From assembly GCA_016776605.1 (NCBI GenBank), contig JADHTB010000001.1, positions 452,717 through 516,716 of the forward strand: 64,000 bases of DNA. Direction: 5' to 3'. Positions within the stretch are counted from its first letter, which is position 1, and each line of letters opens with the position of its first letter. This document shows positions 38,028-47,344 of this stretch, piece after piece. A model generated the notes under the pieces. The model had not been told where the DNA came from and did not search any database. It worked only from the letters and a program-made list of their open reading frames with translations. The position numbers were made by a program, and so were the translations under genes. The DNA is from Alphaproteobacteria bacterium. GTDB taxonomy: Bacteria > Pseudomonadota > Alphaproteobacteria > GCA-2731375.

Positions 38028-41000
38028 TCAACGTGGCAGTGCCTGGGCAACTGTCCGGATAAGCTTGTTCCTGTTGTATGGCTTGCGCAGCAGGATTGCG
38101 TTGTCTTCCAGGCGCCCCAATTTCGCCACGATATCATCGGCGTAGCCAGTTGTATAAATGACCTTTAGATCGGGTTGGGTGTTGCGCACCAACCGCGCCA
38201 GATCCATGCCGTTCATGCCGCCGGGCATCACCACGTCAGTAAACAAAAGATCTATTTTCTGCCCGCCCTCAACCATGGCAAGCGCCTCGAGCCCATCCTG
38301 CGCTTCGATTACCCGGCACCCCAGGTCCGCCAATTGCTGGGCCAGGGCCTGACGCACATCGGCGTCGTCTTCGACCAGCAGAATAATCTGCCCCTTACTT
38401 GCCGCCGCAGAGTCCATGGCGTCGGCAGCAGCCGATGGCGCCTCCGCGGCCGCCGCCTCCCAGCGTGGCAGGTACAAACCTATCGTGGTGCCCTGCCCCA
38501 GTTTCGTGTCGATTTCAGCATACCCGCCGGACTGATGGGCAAAGCCATGCACCATGCTAAGGCCAAGCCCGGTTCCCTTGCCAATATCCTTGGTGGTGAA
38601 AAACGGCTCAAAGGCCCGGCTTAAGGCATCTTCGGTCATGCCATCGCCGGTATCGGCCACGCACAACAGCACATAGTCGCCGGGCACCACATCCTGACGA
38701 TCCGCCGCCGCCATATCGATCTGAGTGTTCCTGGCCGTAATCGTGATGGTGCCGCCTCCGGGCATGGCGTCCCGGGCATTCAGCGCCAGGTTCAATAGCG
38801 CGCTTTCCAACTGCCCCGGGTCCACCTTGATCATCCACGTATCGTCCGGAATTTCCATTCTGACGTCGATCATTTCGCCCAGGGTGCGTTTCCACACGGC
38901 GTGGGGCCGCACCAGTGTCGCACCAATTTCAACGGCTTTCGGCGCCAGCGGCGCCTGACGGGAAAAGGAAAGTAACTGGTTGGTCAGGTCGGCCCCACGC
39001 GCCACATTGCGCCGGATCGCACTGGCCCGCTGTTCAGCCACGCTGTCGGCTGGTGCGCCCGCCACAAGCAATTCCAGATTGCCTATCACCACCTGCAGCA
39101 AATTATTGAATTCGTGCGCGACGCCCCCCGTCAGTTGCCCCATCGCCTCCATCTTCTGCGACTGGCGCAATCTATCTTCCAGCGCATGGCGTTCCGTCAC
39201 GTCAACCGCCAGGGAAAAAAATCCCAAGACCTGCCCACACGATCCCATATGGGGCACATAAGTGACCTCCATATCGCGTGTCACGCCATCGGGATAGGTA
39301 AAGCCGGTATCGTACCTCTGCGGCGTGCCGGACAACGCCGCCGCCATGTAGGCTTGGACTTGCGCATAGCTCTCCCGGCCCAGAATTTCTGCCGTCCTTG
39401 CGCCAATAATCCGGGACCGGGGATGCGCGAACGCCTCCTCCGCCGCCTTGTTCACGAACCGATAGCGTTCCCCGGCGTCGACATAAGTAATCATGACGGG
39501 CAGGGAATCGGTGACCAGGCGAAGTTGCTGTTCGCTGTCGCGCAGGGCCTGCTCTATTTCCTTACGCTCGGTAATGTCCTGCACCGTGCCGGCCATTACC
39601 AGCGGCTGCCCGGCCGCGTCACGGATTACCTCGGCTTCCTCATGCACCACCCGCACCTCGCCATCCGGGCGGACGATGCGGTGATCGAGACTATAGGGCG
39701 CATCACTTTCCACGGCCGCGGTCAGTGCGGCCGCGACGAACGGGCGGTCGTCTGCATGGACCGCGTCCAGAAAATTCTTACGGGTGATGCTTTTAGATGG
39801 CGCCTTGGATAGACCAAAAATGCGATAGGCCTGGTCAGACCAGCGAAGCTCGCCGGTTTTGAAGTCGCGCTCCCAGTTGCCCATATTGCCAATCCGCTGC
39901 GCCGTGGCCAGGCTCTCCCCCTGGCGCTCCAGCGCCAAGGTGGCCCGCCGGAACTCGCTGATATCCTCTACCAGCGAATAAAAGCCCAGGACTTCGCCGT
40001 CTTCCGCCCGATGGGGCAGATAATGCACCCTGCGATAGCGGTGGACCCCGTCCGGCGTCTGACTTTCTCCCTCGTACATCACCACCTCGCCGGCTAGAGC
40101 CCGTTGAATGGTTTCCTCCAGTTGAGTGTAAGTTTCAGGCAGCATGATCTCGCTCATATGCCGTCCAATAATTTCCGATACCGGTTTTTGATACCAGGTT
40201 TCATACAGCCGGTTAACCGCGCGATAATGCAGATCGCGATCAAAGTAAGCGATCAGAACCGGCAGATTGTCGGTGATATTCTTGTACCGTTCCTCGCTGT
40301 CGCGGATCGCCGCCGCGGCCCGGCGTGTCTCGGTCAGGTCACTAACCCGACTGACCCGCATTTGGCGGTTCCGGTAGACAACCGGCATCGACTTGATCTC
40401 GACGGGAATGCGGCTGCCATTCTTGTGCAGGCCAACGCCTTCGTAGTCATCGCTTGCGTTCCGCGCCAACCGATCCGCCACTTCGTGGTGTGTTTCCGGC
40501 GCGCTGAGTTCCAGAACCTGCTTCCCGACGAGTTCCAACTCAGCATATCCATACATATCCGCGAAAGCCTGATTTGACTCCACGATAACGCCGTTCTCAT
40601 GGATCACGACGCCTTCGCTGGTCAGGCCCGAAAGCGCCCGGTATCGCGCCTCGCTGTCGTGTATGCGCCGGGACACGGCATTGCCGGCGCCAATAAACAG
40701 CACCACGCCGACGGCGAAGATGATACCGCCCAGTCCGGCCACGATCAGCGCCGCCCTGATGAAGGGCGCCCTGATTTCCGCCAGATCAATCTTCGCGACA
40801 AGACCCAGCTTTAGGATTGCCACCGGTTCATAAGCAGCCAGCACGGTGACGCCCCGGTAGTCGCGCCCGACCATCAAGCCGGAAAGGCCCGACAGCGCAC
40901 GGCGCATGGGTTCCGCCAGAGGTGAGTTGAAGGATATTGGCCTGGGCGTCACCAATTTATCCTGGCGTTGACGCAGGATAAAAATCATCTGATCACCCGC

Positions 41001-41297
41001 GCGCCGCGCCAGGACGAACTCGCCTGTCTCACTCGTAATCTGGGACTTCCGATGCGCCTCGACAATCTGTGAAATGGCCGCCGCTATCTCGCCATCCGGA
41101 TAGTTTCCACTGTAGGTCTGATCGAACCGCGCCACCGCTTCCATAAACCGCGCCTGACTATGTGCGGTTTCCAGCAGACGCCGGCGTTCCACCTCGAACG
41201 CCGTGTCATAGAGAACGCCAATTGCGGTCGTCCCCAAAACCATGGTCATGATCGCCATAATCAAAACAGGGATGCCGTATCGCCTCAGACCAGCCAT
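38028..41297 (-). CDS. Membrane-bound multi-PAS hybrid sensor histidine kinase
   Basis: This 1089-residue sensor has a transmembrane helix near residues 8-30, an extracytoplasmic region of about 150 residues and a second helix near 182-206. Four PAS domains follow (about 217-335, 336-455, 465-580, 585-705; several with PAC ends). Then come HisKA with phospho-acceptor His728 (GGVAHEFNN), an HATPase domain with GTGLGLS, and a C-terminal receiver with Asp1021 (LLFTDVVMP) and Lys1072. It is orphan: no response regulator is adjacent. The ligand is unknown. A short palindromic repeat lies just after the stop. Confidence 0.93.
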   Translation of the reverse strand: MAGLRRYGIPVLIMAIMTMVLGTTAIGVLYDTAFEVERRRLLETAHSQARFMEAVARFDQTYSGNYPDGEIAAAISQIVEAHRKSQITSETGEFVLARRAGDQMIFILRQRQDKLVTPRPISFNSPLAEPMRRALSGLSGLMVGRDYRGVTVLAAYEPVAILKLGLVAKIDLAEIRAPFIRAALIVAGLGGIIFAVGVVLFIGAGNAVSRRIHDSEARYRALSGLTSEGVVIHENGVIVESNQAFADMYGYAELELVGKQVLELSAPETHHEVADRLARNASDDYEGVGLHKNGSRIPVEIKSMPVVYRNRQMRVSRVSDLTETRRAAAAIRDSEERYKNITDNLPVLIAYFDRDLHYRAVNRLYETWYQKPVSEIIGRHMSEIMLPETYTQLEETIQRALAGEVVMYEGESQTPDGVHRYRRVHYLPHRAEDGEVLGFYSLVEDISEFRRATLALERQGESLATAQRIGNMGNWERDFKTGELRWSDQAYRIFGLSKAPSKSITRKNFLDAVHADDRPFVAAALTAAVESDAPYSLDHRIVRPDGEVRVVHEEAEVIRDAAGQPLVMAGTVQDITERKEIEQALRDSEQQLRLVTDSLPVMITYVDAGERYRFVNKAAEEAFAHPRSRIIGARTAEILGRESYAQVQAYMAAALSGTPQRYDTGFTYPDGVTRDMEVTYVPHMGSCGQVLGFFSLAVDVTERHALEDRLRQSQKMEAMGQLTGGVAHEFNNLLQVVIGNLELLVAGAPADSVAEQRASAIRRNVARGADLTNQLLSFSRQAPLAPKAVEIGATLVRPHAVWKRTLGEMIDVRMEIPDDTWMIKVDPGQLESALLNLALNARDAMPGGGTITITARNTQIDMAAADRQDVVPGDYVLLCVADTGDGMTEDALSRAFEPFFTTKDIGKGTGLGLSMVHGFAHQSGGYAEIDTKLGQGTTIGLYLPRWEAAAAEAPSAAADAMDSAAASKGQIILLVEDDADVRQALAQQLADLGCRVIEAQDGLEALAMVEGGQKIDLLFTDVVMPGGMNGMDLARLVRNTQPDLKVIYTTGYADDIVAKLGRLEDNAILLRKPYNRNKLIRTVAQALPR

Positions 41298-41549
41298 ATA
41301 AATCCACCTCGCCGCGCGACGTCACTTGGGTCCGAAGACCTAAAATAGGTGTTTTCCCCGGAACATAACCGCAGTGAAAACGTCTAGCGCCAAACCAATA
41401 AAAAACAGTTTAATATTACATTTCCGGAATAATATAGCTTGAACGTAGTAATTGACGAGCCATACAGTCTGTCTCGGGCGTCGCCTGTGCGATGACTGGT
41501 TTTGGGATCATTTGCAGTTGCGATTTCCGCAATTAGATCAACATCATAG

Positions 41550-41573
41550 AATGCGGTACTATAGTACCGCATT
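41550..41573. other. Perfect 24-bp palindrome before rplM
   Basis: AATGCGGTAC, TATA and GTACCGCATT form an uninterrupted palindrome followed by TT on the plus strand. It sits upstream of the rplM promoter candidate and could be an operator or, with its short T-run, a weak terminator. Confidence 0.6.
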
Positions 41574-41605
41574 TTAATGGATTGAAATAATTGCCGTATT
41601 TCGGC

Positions 41606-41633
41606 TTGACCCCCGGTATTTTTCTGACATACT
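41606..41633 (+). promoter_or_regulatory. Candidate promoter of rplM-rpsI
   Basis: TTGACC (41606-41611), a 16-base spacer and CATACT (41628-41633) lie about 60 bases before the rplM start. The -35 is close to consensus, the -10 is weak. Confidence 0.5.
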
Positions 41634-41695
41634 CCGCGCCGCCAAACCGGGGCCAGGTTTTCGCCTGACTGTCCGGAAGAAATTGAGGAACAATT

Positions 41696-42160
41696 ATGAA
41701 AACCTATTCCGCAAAGCCTGAGGAAATCGAACGAAAATGGTTCGTGATCGATGCCGAGGGCGTCGTCCTGGGCCGTCTGGCCGCCATCATCGCCACCCGG
41801 CTACGGGGCAAGCACAAGCCCATGTTTACCCCGCATATGGACTGCGGTGACCATATTGTGGTGATCAACGCCGATAAGGTGCAGTTGACCGGCAACAAGC
41901 TGGCCAACAAGACCTATTATCGCCACACCGGCTATCCGGGCGGCATTAAAAGCGTCACGGCCGGCAAGGTGTTAGGCGGCAAGCATCCCGAGCGGGTGAT
42001 TGAAAAGGCCGTCCAGCGGATGATTGCCAAGGGACCCCTGGGCCGTCAGGTGCTGACCAAGTTGAAGGTTTATGCCGGCGCCGAGCACCCGCACGAGGCA
42101 CAACAGCCCGAAGTGCTGGACGTCGCCGCGATGAATGACAAAAACAAAAGGAGCGCCTGA
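41696..42160 (+). CDS. rplM: 50S ribosomal protein L13
   Basis: This 154-residue large-subunit protein has the family pattern [16 protein letters not shown], the [21 protein letters not shown] segment and the signature [31 protein letters not shown] precedes the ATG. It is followed 2 bp later by rpsI, the universal bacterial pair. A short C-terminal extension ([19 protein letters not shown]) exceeds the E. coli length. Confidence 0.98.
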   Translation: MKTYSAKPEEIERKWFVIDAEGVVLGRLAAIIATRLRGKHKPMFTPHMDCGDHIVVINADKVQLTGNKLANKTYYRHTGYPGGIKSVTAGKVLGGKHPERVIEKAVQRMIAKGPLGRQVLTKLKVYAGAEHPHEAQQPEVLDVAAMNDKNKRSA

Positions 42161-42162
42161 TC

Positions 42163-42777
42163 ATGGCTGACGAAAACACAGGCGGCGAAGATGCGGCGGA
42201 AACCCCCGCAGTGACGGCAACAGAGGCTCCGGCGGCTCCGGCGGCGGCACCCGCGACAACGGGCACCCTGGCCGATCTGAAACAATTGGTTGAAGCTGCC
42301 GGCACGGGCGGCGCGGCTGATGCTGGCGCCACCAATGGCGCGGACGCTGCCGAAGGCGAGGCCGCACCGGTTGAGCCCAAGATTGACGATCTGGGCCGGG
42401 CCTACGCCACTGGCAAGCGCAAGAACGCCATCGCCCGGGTCTGGATCAAGCCGGGCGCGGGCCGGATCACCGTCAATGGGCGGGAATTCGCAACCTATTT
42501 CGCCCGCCCGGTGCTGCGGATGATCATCAACCAGCCTTTCGAAACCGCCCAGCGCAAGGACCAGTTCGATGTCAATTGCACGGTGGTTGGCGGTGGCCTG
42601 TCCGGTCAGGCCGGCGCGGTGCGCCACGGCATCAGCCGTGCCCTGCTGAATTACGAGCCAACCCTGCGCCCTGTTCTGAAAGCCGGCGGCTTCCTGACCC
42701 GGGATTCCCGCGTGGTGGAGCGCAAGAAGTACGGCAAGGCGAAAGCCCGACGAAGCTTCCAGTTCTCCAAACGCTAA
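42163..42777 (+). CDS. rpsI: 30S ribosomal protein S9 with long N-terminal extension
   Basis: The last 128 residues are ordinary S9: [20 protein letters not shown] through to the C-terminal [17 protein letters not shown] that reaches the tRNA in the P site. Before them is an extension of about 75 residues rich in Ala, Thr, Glu and Pro, without basic residues in its first 38 positions, so likely disordered and acidic. E. coli S9 is 130 residues. No internal ATG with a ribosome-binding site replaces the first start, which lies 2 bp after the rplM stop. Confidence 0.95.
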   Translation: MADENTGGEDAAETPAVTATEAPAAPAAAPATTGTLADLKQLVEAAGTGGAADAGATNGADAAEGEAAPVEPKIDDLGRAYATGKRKNAIARVWIKPGAGRITVNGREFATYFARPVLRMIINQPFETAQRKDQFDVNCTVVGGGLSGQAGAVRHGISRALLNYEPTLRPVLKAGGFLTRDSRVVERKKYGKAKARRSFQFSKR

Positions 42778-42796
42778 GCGGATACGCAACCTCTCG

Positions 42797-42833
42797 AAAA
42801 TGGCTTGCAGTGTTTCGCTGCAAGCCATTTTTC
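42797..42833 (+). terminator. Rho-independent terminator of rplM-rpsI
   Basis: AAATGGCTTGCAG and CTGCAAGCCATTT form a perfect 13-bp stem with a 7-base loop, running into TTTTT. It starts about 20 bases after the rpsI stop. Confidence 0.9.
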
Positions 42834-42890
42834 GTTGGAGGGCCTCAAAGTTGGGCGCGGCCCGGCGCAATTGCTATATATAAACAATAG

Positions 42891-42996
42891 CTAGAGCAAT
42901 TCCGAATTAATGAGAATCGCGAAGCGATTCTAAGTGATTGGAAAGAATTGCTCTAATTCTAAAGATCTGAGCATTTTCAGGATGAAAATACTCTAG
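42891..42996 (+). repeat. Dispersed palindromic repeat, copy C (two modules)
   Basis: This full copy is inverted relative to copy B. It starts CTAGAGCAATTCCG, has the core GAATCGCGAAGCGATTC, then AATTGCTCT, and ends with module 1, GAGCATTTTC...GAAAATACTCTAG. It fills the space between the rpsI terminator and argC; its last base is 15 bases from the argC ATG and its end (CTCTAGGA) adjoins the ribosome-binding site. Confidence 0.85.
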
Positions 42997-43011
42997 GAAC
43001 GGAGACGCACA

Positions 43012-44145
43012 ATGACGGCGGCAATAGGTAAGAAAATCAGAATTGGCATCCTTGGGGCATCGGGCTATACCGGCGCCGAATTGGTACGTCTGCTGTCCCG
43101 CCATCCGCGCGCCGAAATCGTCCTGATGACCGCGGACAGCCACGCCGGCGAGCCCTATGACCAGGTTTTCCCCCATCTGGGCGGCCTGGACCTGCCCGGT
43201 CTGGTCAAGATCGATGAAGTGGAATGGGCCGGGGTTGAGATCGACGCGGTGTTCTGCGGCCTGCCCCACGGCACCACCCAGGAAATAATTTCCGGTCTGC
43301 TGCACAATACCCATCACAGCCTGATCGACGAGGTGTTGCGCGAGGGACCCGATGATGCGGCCGCCGCGATCCAGGGCACGCCACGGGTGATCGACCTGTC
43401 CGCTGATTTTCGGCTGGACAGCACCGATACCTATGCCGAATGGTACGGCCATCAACATTACGCCCCGGATTTGCAGCCCGAGGCGGTCTATGGACTGACC
43501 GAAACCGCGCGCGGGCGGCTGCCCGGCGCCCGTCTGGTGGCCTGTCCGGGCTGTTATCCCACCGTGGCGATCCTGCCCCTGGCGCCGCTGTTGGCGGCGG
43601 GCCAGATCGCGCCCGAGGACATTATCATAGACGCGAAATCCGGCATCACCGGGGCCGGCCGGGGGGCCAAACAGGCCAATCTATTCTCGGAAGTGTCCGA
43701 GGGCATCCACGCCTATGGCATCGACCAGCACCGCCATGGACCGGAGATCGAACAGGAATTATCGAAAGCCCTTGGCGAAGATTTGACCGTTACCTTCACC
43801 CCCCATCTGGTGCCCATGAACCGGGGCATTCTGGCCACCAGCTATGTCCGTTTGGCGGGCGGGGCATCGGTGGAAGACCTGCGCGAAAGCCTGCGGGAAC
43901 GCTACGCGGAGGAACCTTTTGTCCGCGTCGTGGCCGAAGGCCTGGCGCCGGCGACGCGCCATGTCCGGGGCTCGAACCATTGCCTGATCAGCGTCTTTCC
44001 GACCCGTGTGCCGGACCGGGCCATCATCGTTTCGGTGATCGACAATCTGGTCAAGGGCGCCTCGGGCCAGGCGGTGCAGAACATGAACGTGATGTATGGT
44101 CTGGACGAACGCATGGGCCTGGAACAGGAAGCGCTGTTCCCCTAA
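43012..44145 (+). CDS. argC: N-acetyl-gamma-glutamyl-phosphate reductase
   Basis: This 377-residue enzyme reduces N-acetyl-glutamyl phosphate to the semialdehyde in arginine synthesis. The Rossmann motif GILGASGYTGAEL, catalytic Cys181 in VACPGCYPT and the C-terminal RHVRGSNHCLISVF are present. It is about 25 residues longer than most ArgC because of an insertion at about residues 97-123, between HGTTQEI and VIDLSADFRL. GGAG lies 7 bases before the ATG. It follows the ribosomal pair, an arrangement common in alphaproteobacteria. Confidence 0.96.
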   Translation: MTAAIGKKIRIGILGASGYTGAELVRLLSRHPRAEIVLMTADSHAGEPYDQVFPHLGGLDLPGLVKIDEVEWAGVEIDAVFCGLPHGTTQEIISGLLHNTHHSLIDEVLREGPDDAAAAIQGTPRVIDLSADFRLDSTDTYAEWYGHQHYAPDLQPEAVYGLTETARGRLPGARLVACPGCYPTVAILPLAPLLAAGQIAPEDIIIDAKSGITGAGRGAKQANLFSEVSEGIHAYGIDQHRHGPEIEQELSKALGEDLTVTFTPHLVPMNRGILATSYVRLAGGASVEDLRESLRERYAEEPFVRVVAEGLAPATRHVRGSNHCLISVFPTRVPDRAIIVSVIDNLVKGASGQAVQNMNVMYGLDERMGLEQEALFP

Positions 44146-44205
44146 GCCACATCTAAGCCATCTCGCCTCATCCCGGCGACAGACAATCAACCTAGGAGTT
44201 CGCGC

Positions 44206-44733
44206 ATGAACATGGCCAACATCATGACCTACAAAGGCATTCAGCCGAAGATCGATCCAACCGCCTTTGTCGCGCCCGGCGCCCATGTCATCGGCAAGGT
44301 GGAGATGGGTCCGCTGGCCTCGGTCTGGTACAATTGCGTGGTGCGCGGCGATCAGGAACCGATCCATATCGGCGCCCGCAGCAATATTCAGGACGGTTCC
44401 ATCATCCACACCTCGCTGGGTATCGTCGACACCTGGATCGGCGAAAATGTGCTGGTGGGTCATATGTGCATCATTCACGGCGCCCGCCTGGAAGACCGGG
44501 CCTTTATCGGCATGGGTTCGGTGGTGCTGGATGGCGCGGTGGTCGAAAGTGACGCCATGCTGGCGGCCGGCGCCCTGTTGACGCCGGGCAAGCGCATTCC
44601 CAGCGGTCAGCTTTGGGGCGGCAACCCGGCCCGATACATGCGCGATCTGCGCCCGGAAGAAGCCGGCATCCATGCCGAGATGGTGGAAGAATATGCGCAA
44701 CTGGGCGTCAAGCATGCCGCCGCGCTGAAATAG
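44206..44733 (+). CDS. Gamma-carbonic-anhydrase-like hexapeptide protein
   Basis: This 175-residue left-handed beta-helix protein of the YrdA/PaaY group has repeating hexapeptides from about residue 20 to 140. Probable zinc-ligand histidines lie in SIIHTSLG, VGHMC and CIIHGARL. Such trimers bind zinc and may have carbonic anhydrase or CoA-thioester hydrolase activity. TAGGAG precedes the ATG; ATG at residues 3 and 7 are alternatives. It probably shares a transcript with argC. Its 3' end is part of a 14-bp tandem triplication. Confidence 0.9.
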   Translation: MNMANIMTYKGIQPKIDPTAFVAPGAHVIGKVEMGPLASVWYNCVVRGDQEPIHIGARSNIQDGSIIHTSLGIVDTWIGENVLVGHMCIIHGARLEDRAFIGMGSVVLDGAVVESDAMLAAGALLTPGKRIPSGQLWGGNPARYMRDLRPEEAGIHAEMVEEYAQLGVKHAAALK

Positions 44734-44761
44734 CCGCGCTGAAATAACCGTGCTGAAATAA
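44720..44761. repeat. 14-bp tandem triplication at a gene 3' end
   Basis: Three units of CCGCGCTGAAATAG type (44720-44733, 44734-44747, 44748-44761) span the stop codon of the hexapeptide protein and reach to within 14 bases of the next ATG. Each unit repeats an in-frame or near-frame stop, so length changes would not extend the protein. Confidence 0.85.
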
Positions 44762-44774
44762 ATTGGATCGCCAC

Positions 44775-45995
44775 ATGCGTATCATCGTCACGGGGGCCGG
44801 GATTGGCGGCTCCGTTCTCGCCCTGGCCCTGGAAAAGGCAGGCATGGATTACCTGGTGTTGGAGCAGGCCCCGGCCCTGACCGAGGTTGGCGCCGGCATT
44901 CAGTTAAGCCCCAATGGCGTGCGTATCCTGGAATGGCTGGGCCTGGGCGATGACATGGCCGCATTCTGTGTCGAACCCGGATCGCATCAATTGAAGGATT
45001 GGCAAAGCGGCGAGACGGTTTTGCAGACGCCGTTGCGCAGCGTGGCGAAAAGCTGCTTTGGCGCGCCCTATTATCACGCCCACCGGGCCGATGTGATCGA
45101 GGCCCTGGCCTCGCGCCTGAACCCCGACCGCCTGCGCCTGAATGCCAAGGTGGTATCCGTCAGCCAGAGCGCCAACGGGGTCAGCGTGGCAATGCAAGAC
45201 GGCAGCCAGGAAAACGGCGATGTGCTGATCGCCGCCGACGGCATCCATTCCGTGGTGCGCAATCAGATATTCAATCCTGAAGCGCCCCGGCCCTCGGGCT
45301 ATCTGGCCTGGCGCGGCATGGTGCCGGTGGAGCGGGCCGCACACCTGGGTATTGAAAAACAATCCGTCGCCGTCATGGGGCCGCGCCTGTCCATCGTCTT
45401 CTACTATGTCTCGGGCGGCCGGCAGATCAACTGGGTCGCCATTGGCGCCGGCGCTGACGACAAGCGGGAAAGCTGGTCGCAAACCGCCTCCAAGGCGGAC
45501 GTGCAAAAAAGTTTCGTGGGCTGGTACGCTCAGGCCAAGGGCCTGGTGGATCTGACCGATCAACTGTTCGTCACCGCCCTGCACGACCGCGAACCCCTGC
45601 CCACCTGGATTGACGGCCGCATTGCCCTGATGGGGGACGCCGCCCATGCCATGCTGCCCTATCACGCCCAGGGCGCGGTGCAATCGATCGAGGACGCCTG
45701 GGTACTGGCGCGCTGTCTGGAATTGGGTCAGGCCGACGCCGCCGGCGCATTGTTGAAATACGAAAGCCTGCGCAAGGACCGGGCCCAGCGCCTGCAGCTG
45801 CATTCCCGCAACGCCGAACGCTGGTACCACCTGGACGACGCCGACGAAATTGCCCACCGCAACGCGCGTCTGGCGGGGCATGCCAAAAACAGCGACACCG
45901 GCGTCACCCCGCAACAAGCCTGGCTGTTCAGCTATGACGCGGAAAAGGCGGTCCTGGGCACCGACGACCAATGGCGCGCCCTGCGGGAATGGTAG
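44775..45995 (+). CDS. FAD-dependent monooxygenase (salicylate hydroxylase-like)
   Basis: This 406-residue flavoprotein monooxygenase has the FAD motif VTGAGIGGSVLALALEKAG, the second NAD(P)H/FAD motif GDVLIAADGIHS and the ribose-binding MGDAAHAMLPYHAQGAVQSI. These identify the class A aromatic hydroxylase fold, close to salicylate or 6-hydroxynicotinate hydroxylases. ATG at 44775 is preferred over TTG at 44763; the ribosome-binding site is weak. The aromatic substrate cannot be deduced. Confidence 0.9.
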   Translation: MRIIVTGAGIGGSVLALALEKAGMDYLVLEQAPALTEVGAGIQLSPNGVRILEWLGLGDDMAAFCVEPGSHQLKDWQSGETVLQTPLRSVAKSCFGAPYYHAHRADVIEALASRLNPDRLRLNAKVVSVSQSANGVSVAMQDGSQENGDVLIAADGIHSVVRNQIFNPEAPRPSGYLAWRGMVPVERAAHLGIEKQSVAVMGPRLSIVFYYVSGGRQINWVAIGAGADDKRESWSQTASKADVQKSFVGWYAQAKGLVDLTDQLFVTALHDREPLPTWIDGRIALMGDAAHAMLPYHAQGAVQSIEDAWVLARCLELGQADAAGALLKYESLRKDRAQRLQLHSRNAERWYHLDDADEIAHRNARLAGHAKNSDTGVTPQQAWLFSYDAEKAVLGTDDQWRALREW

Positions 45996-46098
45996 AAATT
46001 AGCTGAGCATTCAGTAAATCCCCCTTGCCCCGCGCCCGTCCACACGGCATGTTGCGCCCTGCCGTATGCGACAAGAAAATCGAGCTATCCGAGATCGT

Positions 46099-46185
<87 letters not shown>

Positions 46186-46300
46186 CTTCGGCATTTACCA
46201 AATCATCGTTGAAATTGCGGGGCCTGCACATGGCCTTCGTTGACAATCAGGCGGTGGGCGGAGCAGAATTTGGCTTCAGCAGATAAATGTAGTTGGTGCC

Positions 46301-47200
46301 ATGCTTGAAGCTGATATCCGCAACCATCCCGTACAGGTAATGACAGAGGCACAGCGCGAACAGTTTTTCGCGGAGGGCTGCCTTGTCCTGGAAAATGTCA
46401 TTGATGACGGCTGGTTAAAACGCCTGCGCGCCGCCATGGCGGAGATGATCGATGCCAGCCGCACGGTGACGGAGAGTGATGCCCGTTTCGTGCTTGAGGA
46501 TGGCCATGGCCCGACAGACCCGCGTCTGCGCCGGTTGACCAGCCCGGTGTCCCACCATCCCGAATTTTGGGCCTTTGCCTCCAGCCCGTCCATCGCCGCA
46601 GTAGCAGCGGACGTCTGCGGGCCGGATGTGAAATTCTATCATTCGAAACTCAATTTCAAATGGCCCGGCGGCGGCCAGAAGTTTGATTGGCATCACGATA
46701 TTCCCGCCTGGCCCCACACGGATTACAGCCCCGTGACCATCGGCCTTTATATGGAAGATTGCGGCCCCGAACAGGGGCCCCTCTTGGCCGTGAAGGGCAG
46801 CCACAAAGAGCCCCTGCACAGCATGTACGATGCGAATGGGAATTGGAGGTTGCGCATTCCCGAAGCGCGGATGCCGGCCCACTGGCAAGAGAACACAACG
46901 GCCCTGACGGCACCGGCGGGTTCATTGGTGCTGTTGAATTGCCGGGTCATCCACGGCTCTCAACGCAACCTATCGGCCCATATGCGGCCGCTGTTGCTCA
47001 ACGTCTATTCGTCGGCGGATTCAATGCCCTATGTTTTCAACCCTATCCCCAGCCCCTATGAGGGCGAAATCGTGCAGGGCCAAAAAGCAAACAAATCCTG
47101 CCACGACCCCCGCGGTTGCGAACTGCCGCCAGACTGGTCCAAAGGCTATGTCGGCCCCTGGCAACACCAAGGCGGCGCGCGGAAGACGATAGCTGAATAA
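46301..47200 (+). CDS. Phytanoyl-CoA dioxygenase (PhyH) family protein
   Basis: This 299-residue non-haem Fe(II)/2-oxoglutarate dioxygenase has the metal triad His131-x-Asp133 (WHHDIPAW) and His218 (CRVIHGS), with Arg229 placed to bind 2-oxoglutarate. The family hydroxylates acyl-CoAs and many small molecules. The gene stands alone between tRNA-Leu and a convergent outer-membrane protein gene. The chosen ATG at 46301 has no strong ribosome-binding site; ATG at 46340 (MTEAQR) is an alternative. Confidence 0.88.
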   Translation: MLEADIRNHPVQVMTEAQREQFFAEGCLVLENVIDDGWLKRLRAAMAEMIDASRTVTESDARFVLEDGHGPTDPRLRRLTSPVSHHPEFWAFASSPSIAAVAADVCGPDVKFYHSKLNFKWPGGGQKFDWHHDIPAWPHTDYSPVTIGLYMEDCGPEQGPLLAVKGSHKEPLHSMYDANGNWRLRIPEARMPAHWQENTTALTAPAGSLVLLNCRVIHGSQRNLSAHMRPLLLNVYSSADSMPYVFNPIPSPYEGEIVQGQKANKSCHDPRGCELPPDWSKGYVGPWQHQGGARKTIAE

Positions 47201-47300
47201 CGAGTTTTTCCGGCAGAACGCTGGTCCAGACATAATCATTGCCGAACGCCCCCTGCGGCGCAGGCGGGCAAGCCAACAAGATCGGCCTCTGCAAGAAACA

Positions 47301-47323
47301 ATAAGGGTAGCGTCCCCTTATTC
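47301..47323. terminator. Possible bidirectional terminator
   Basis: AATAAGGG and CCCTTATT form an 8-bp stem with a 7-base loop between the convergent PhyH and outer-membrane genes. T-rich bases follow on the minus strand (TTATTGTTTC). Confidence 0.45.
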
Positions 47324-47344
47324 TCTCGCAGTGCTCAGATTTGT

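Larger units (their letters stand above)
41298..41695. other. Divergent region between hybrid kinase and rplM
   Basis: These 398 bases hold the rplM promoter candidate and a perfect 24-bp palindrome (41550-41573). The left half is AT-rich and presumably carries the kinase promoter on the minus strand. No gene is supported. Confidence 0.6.
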
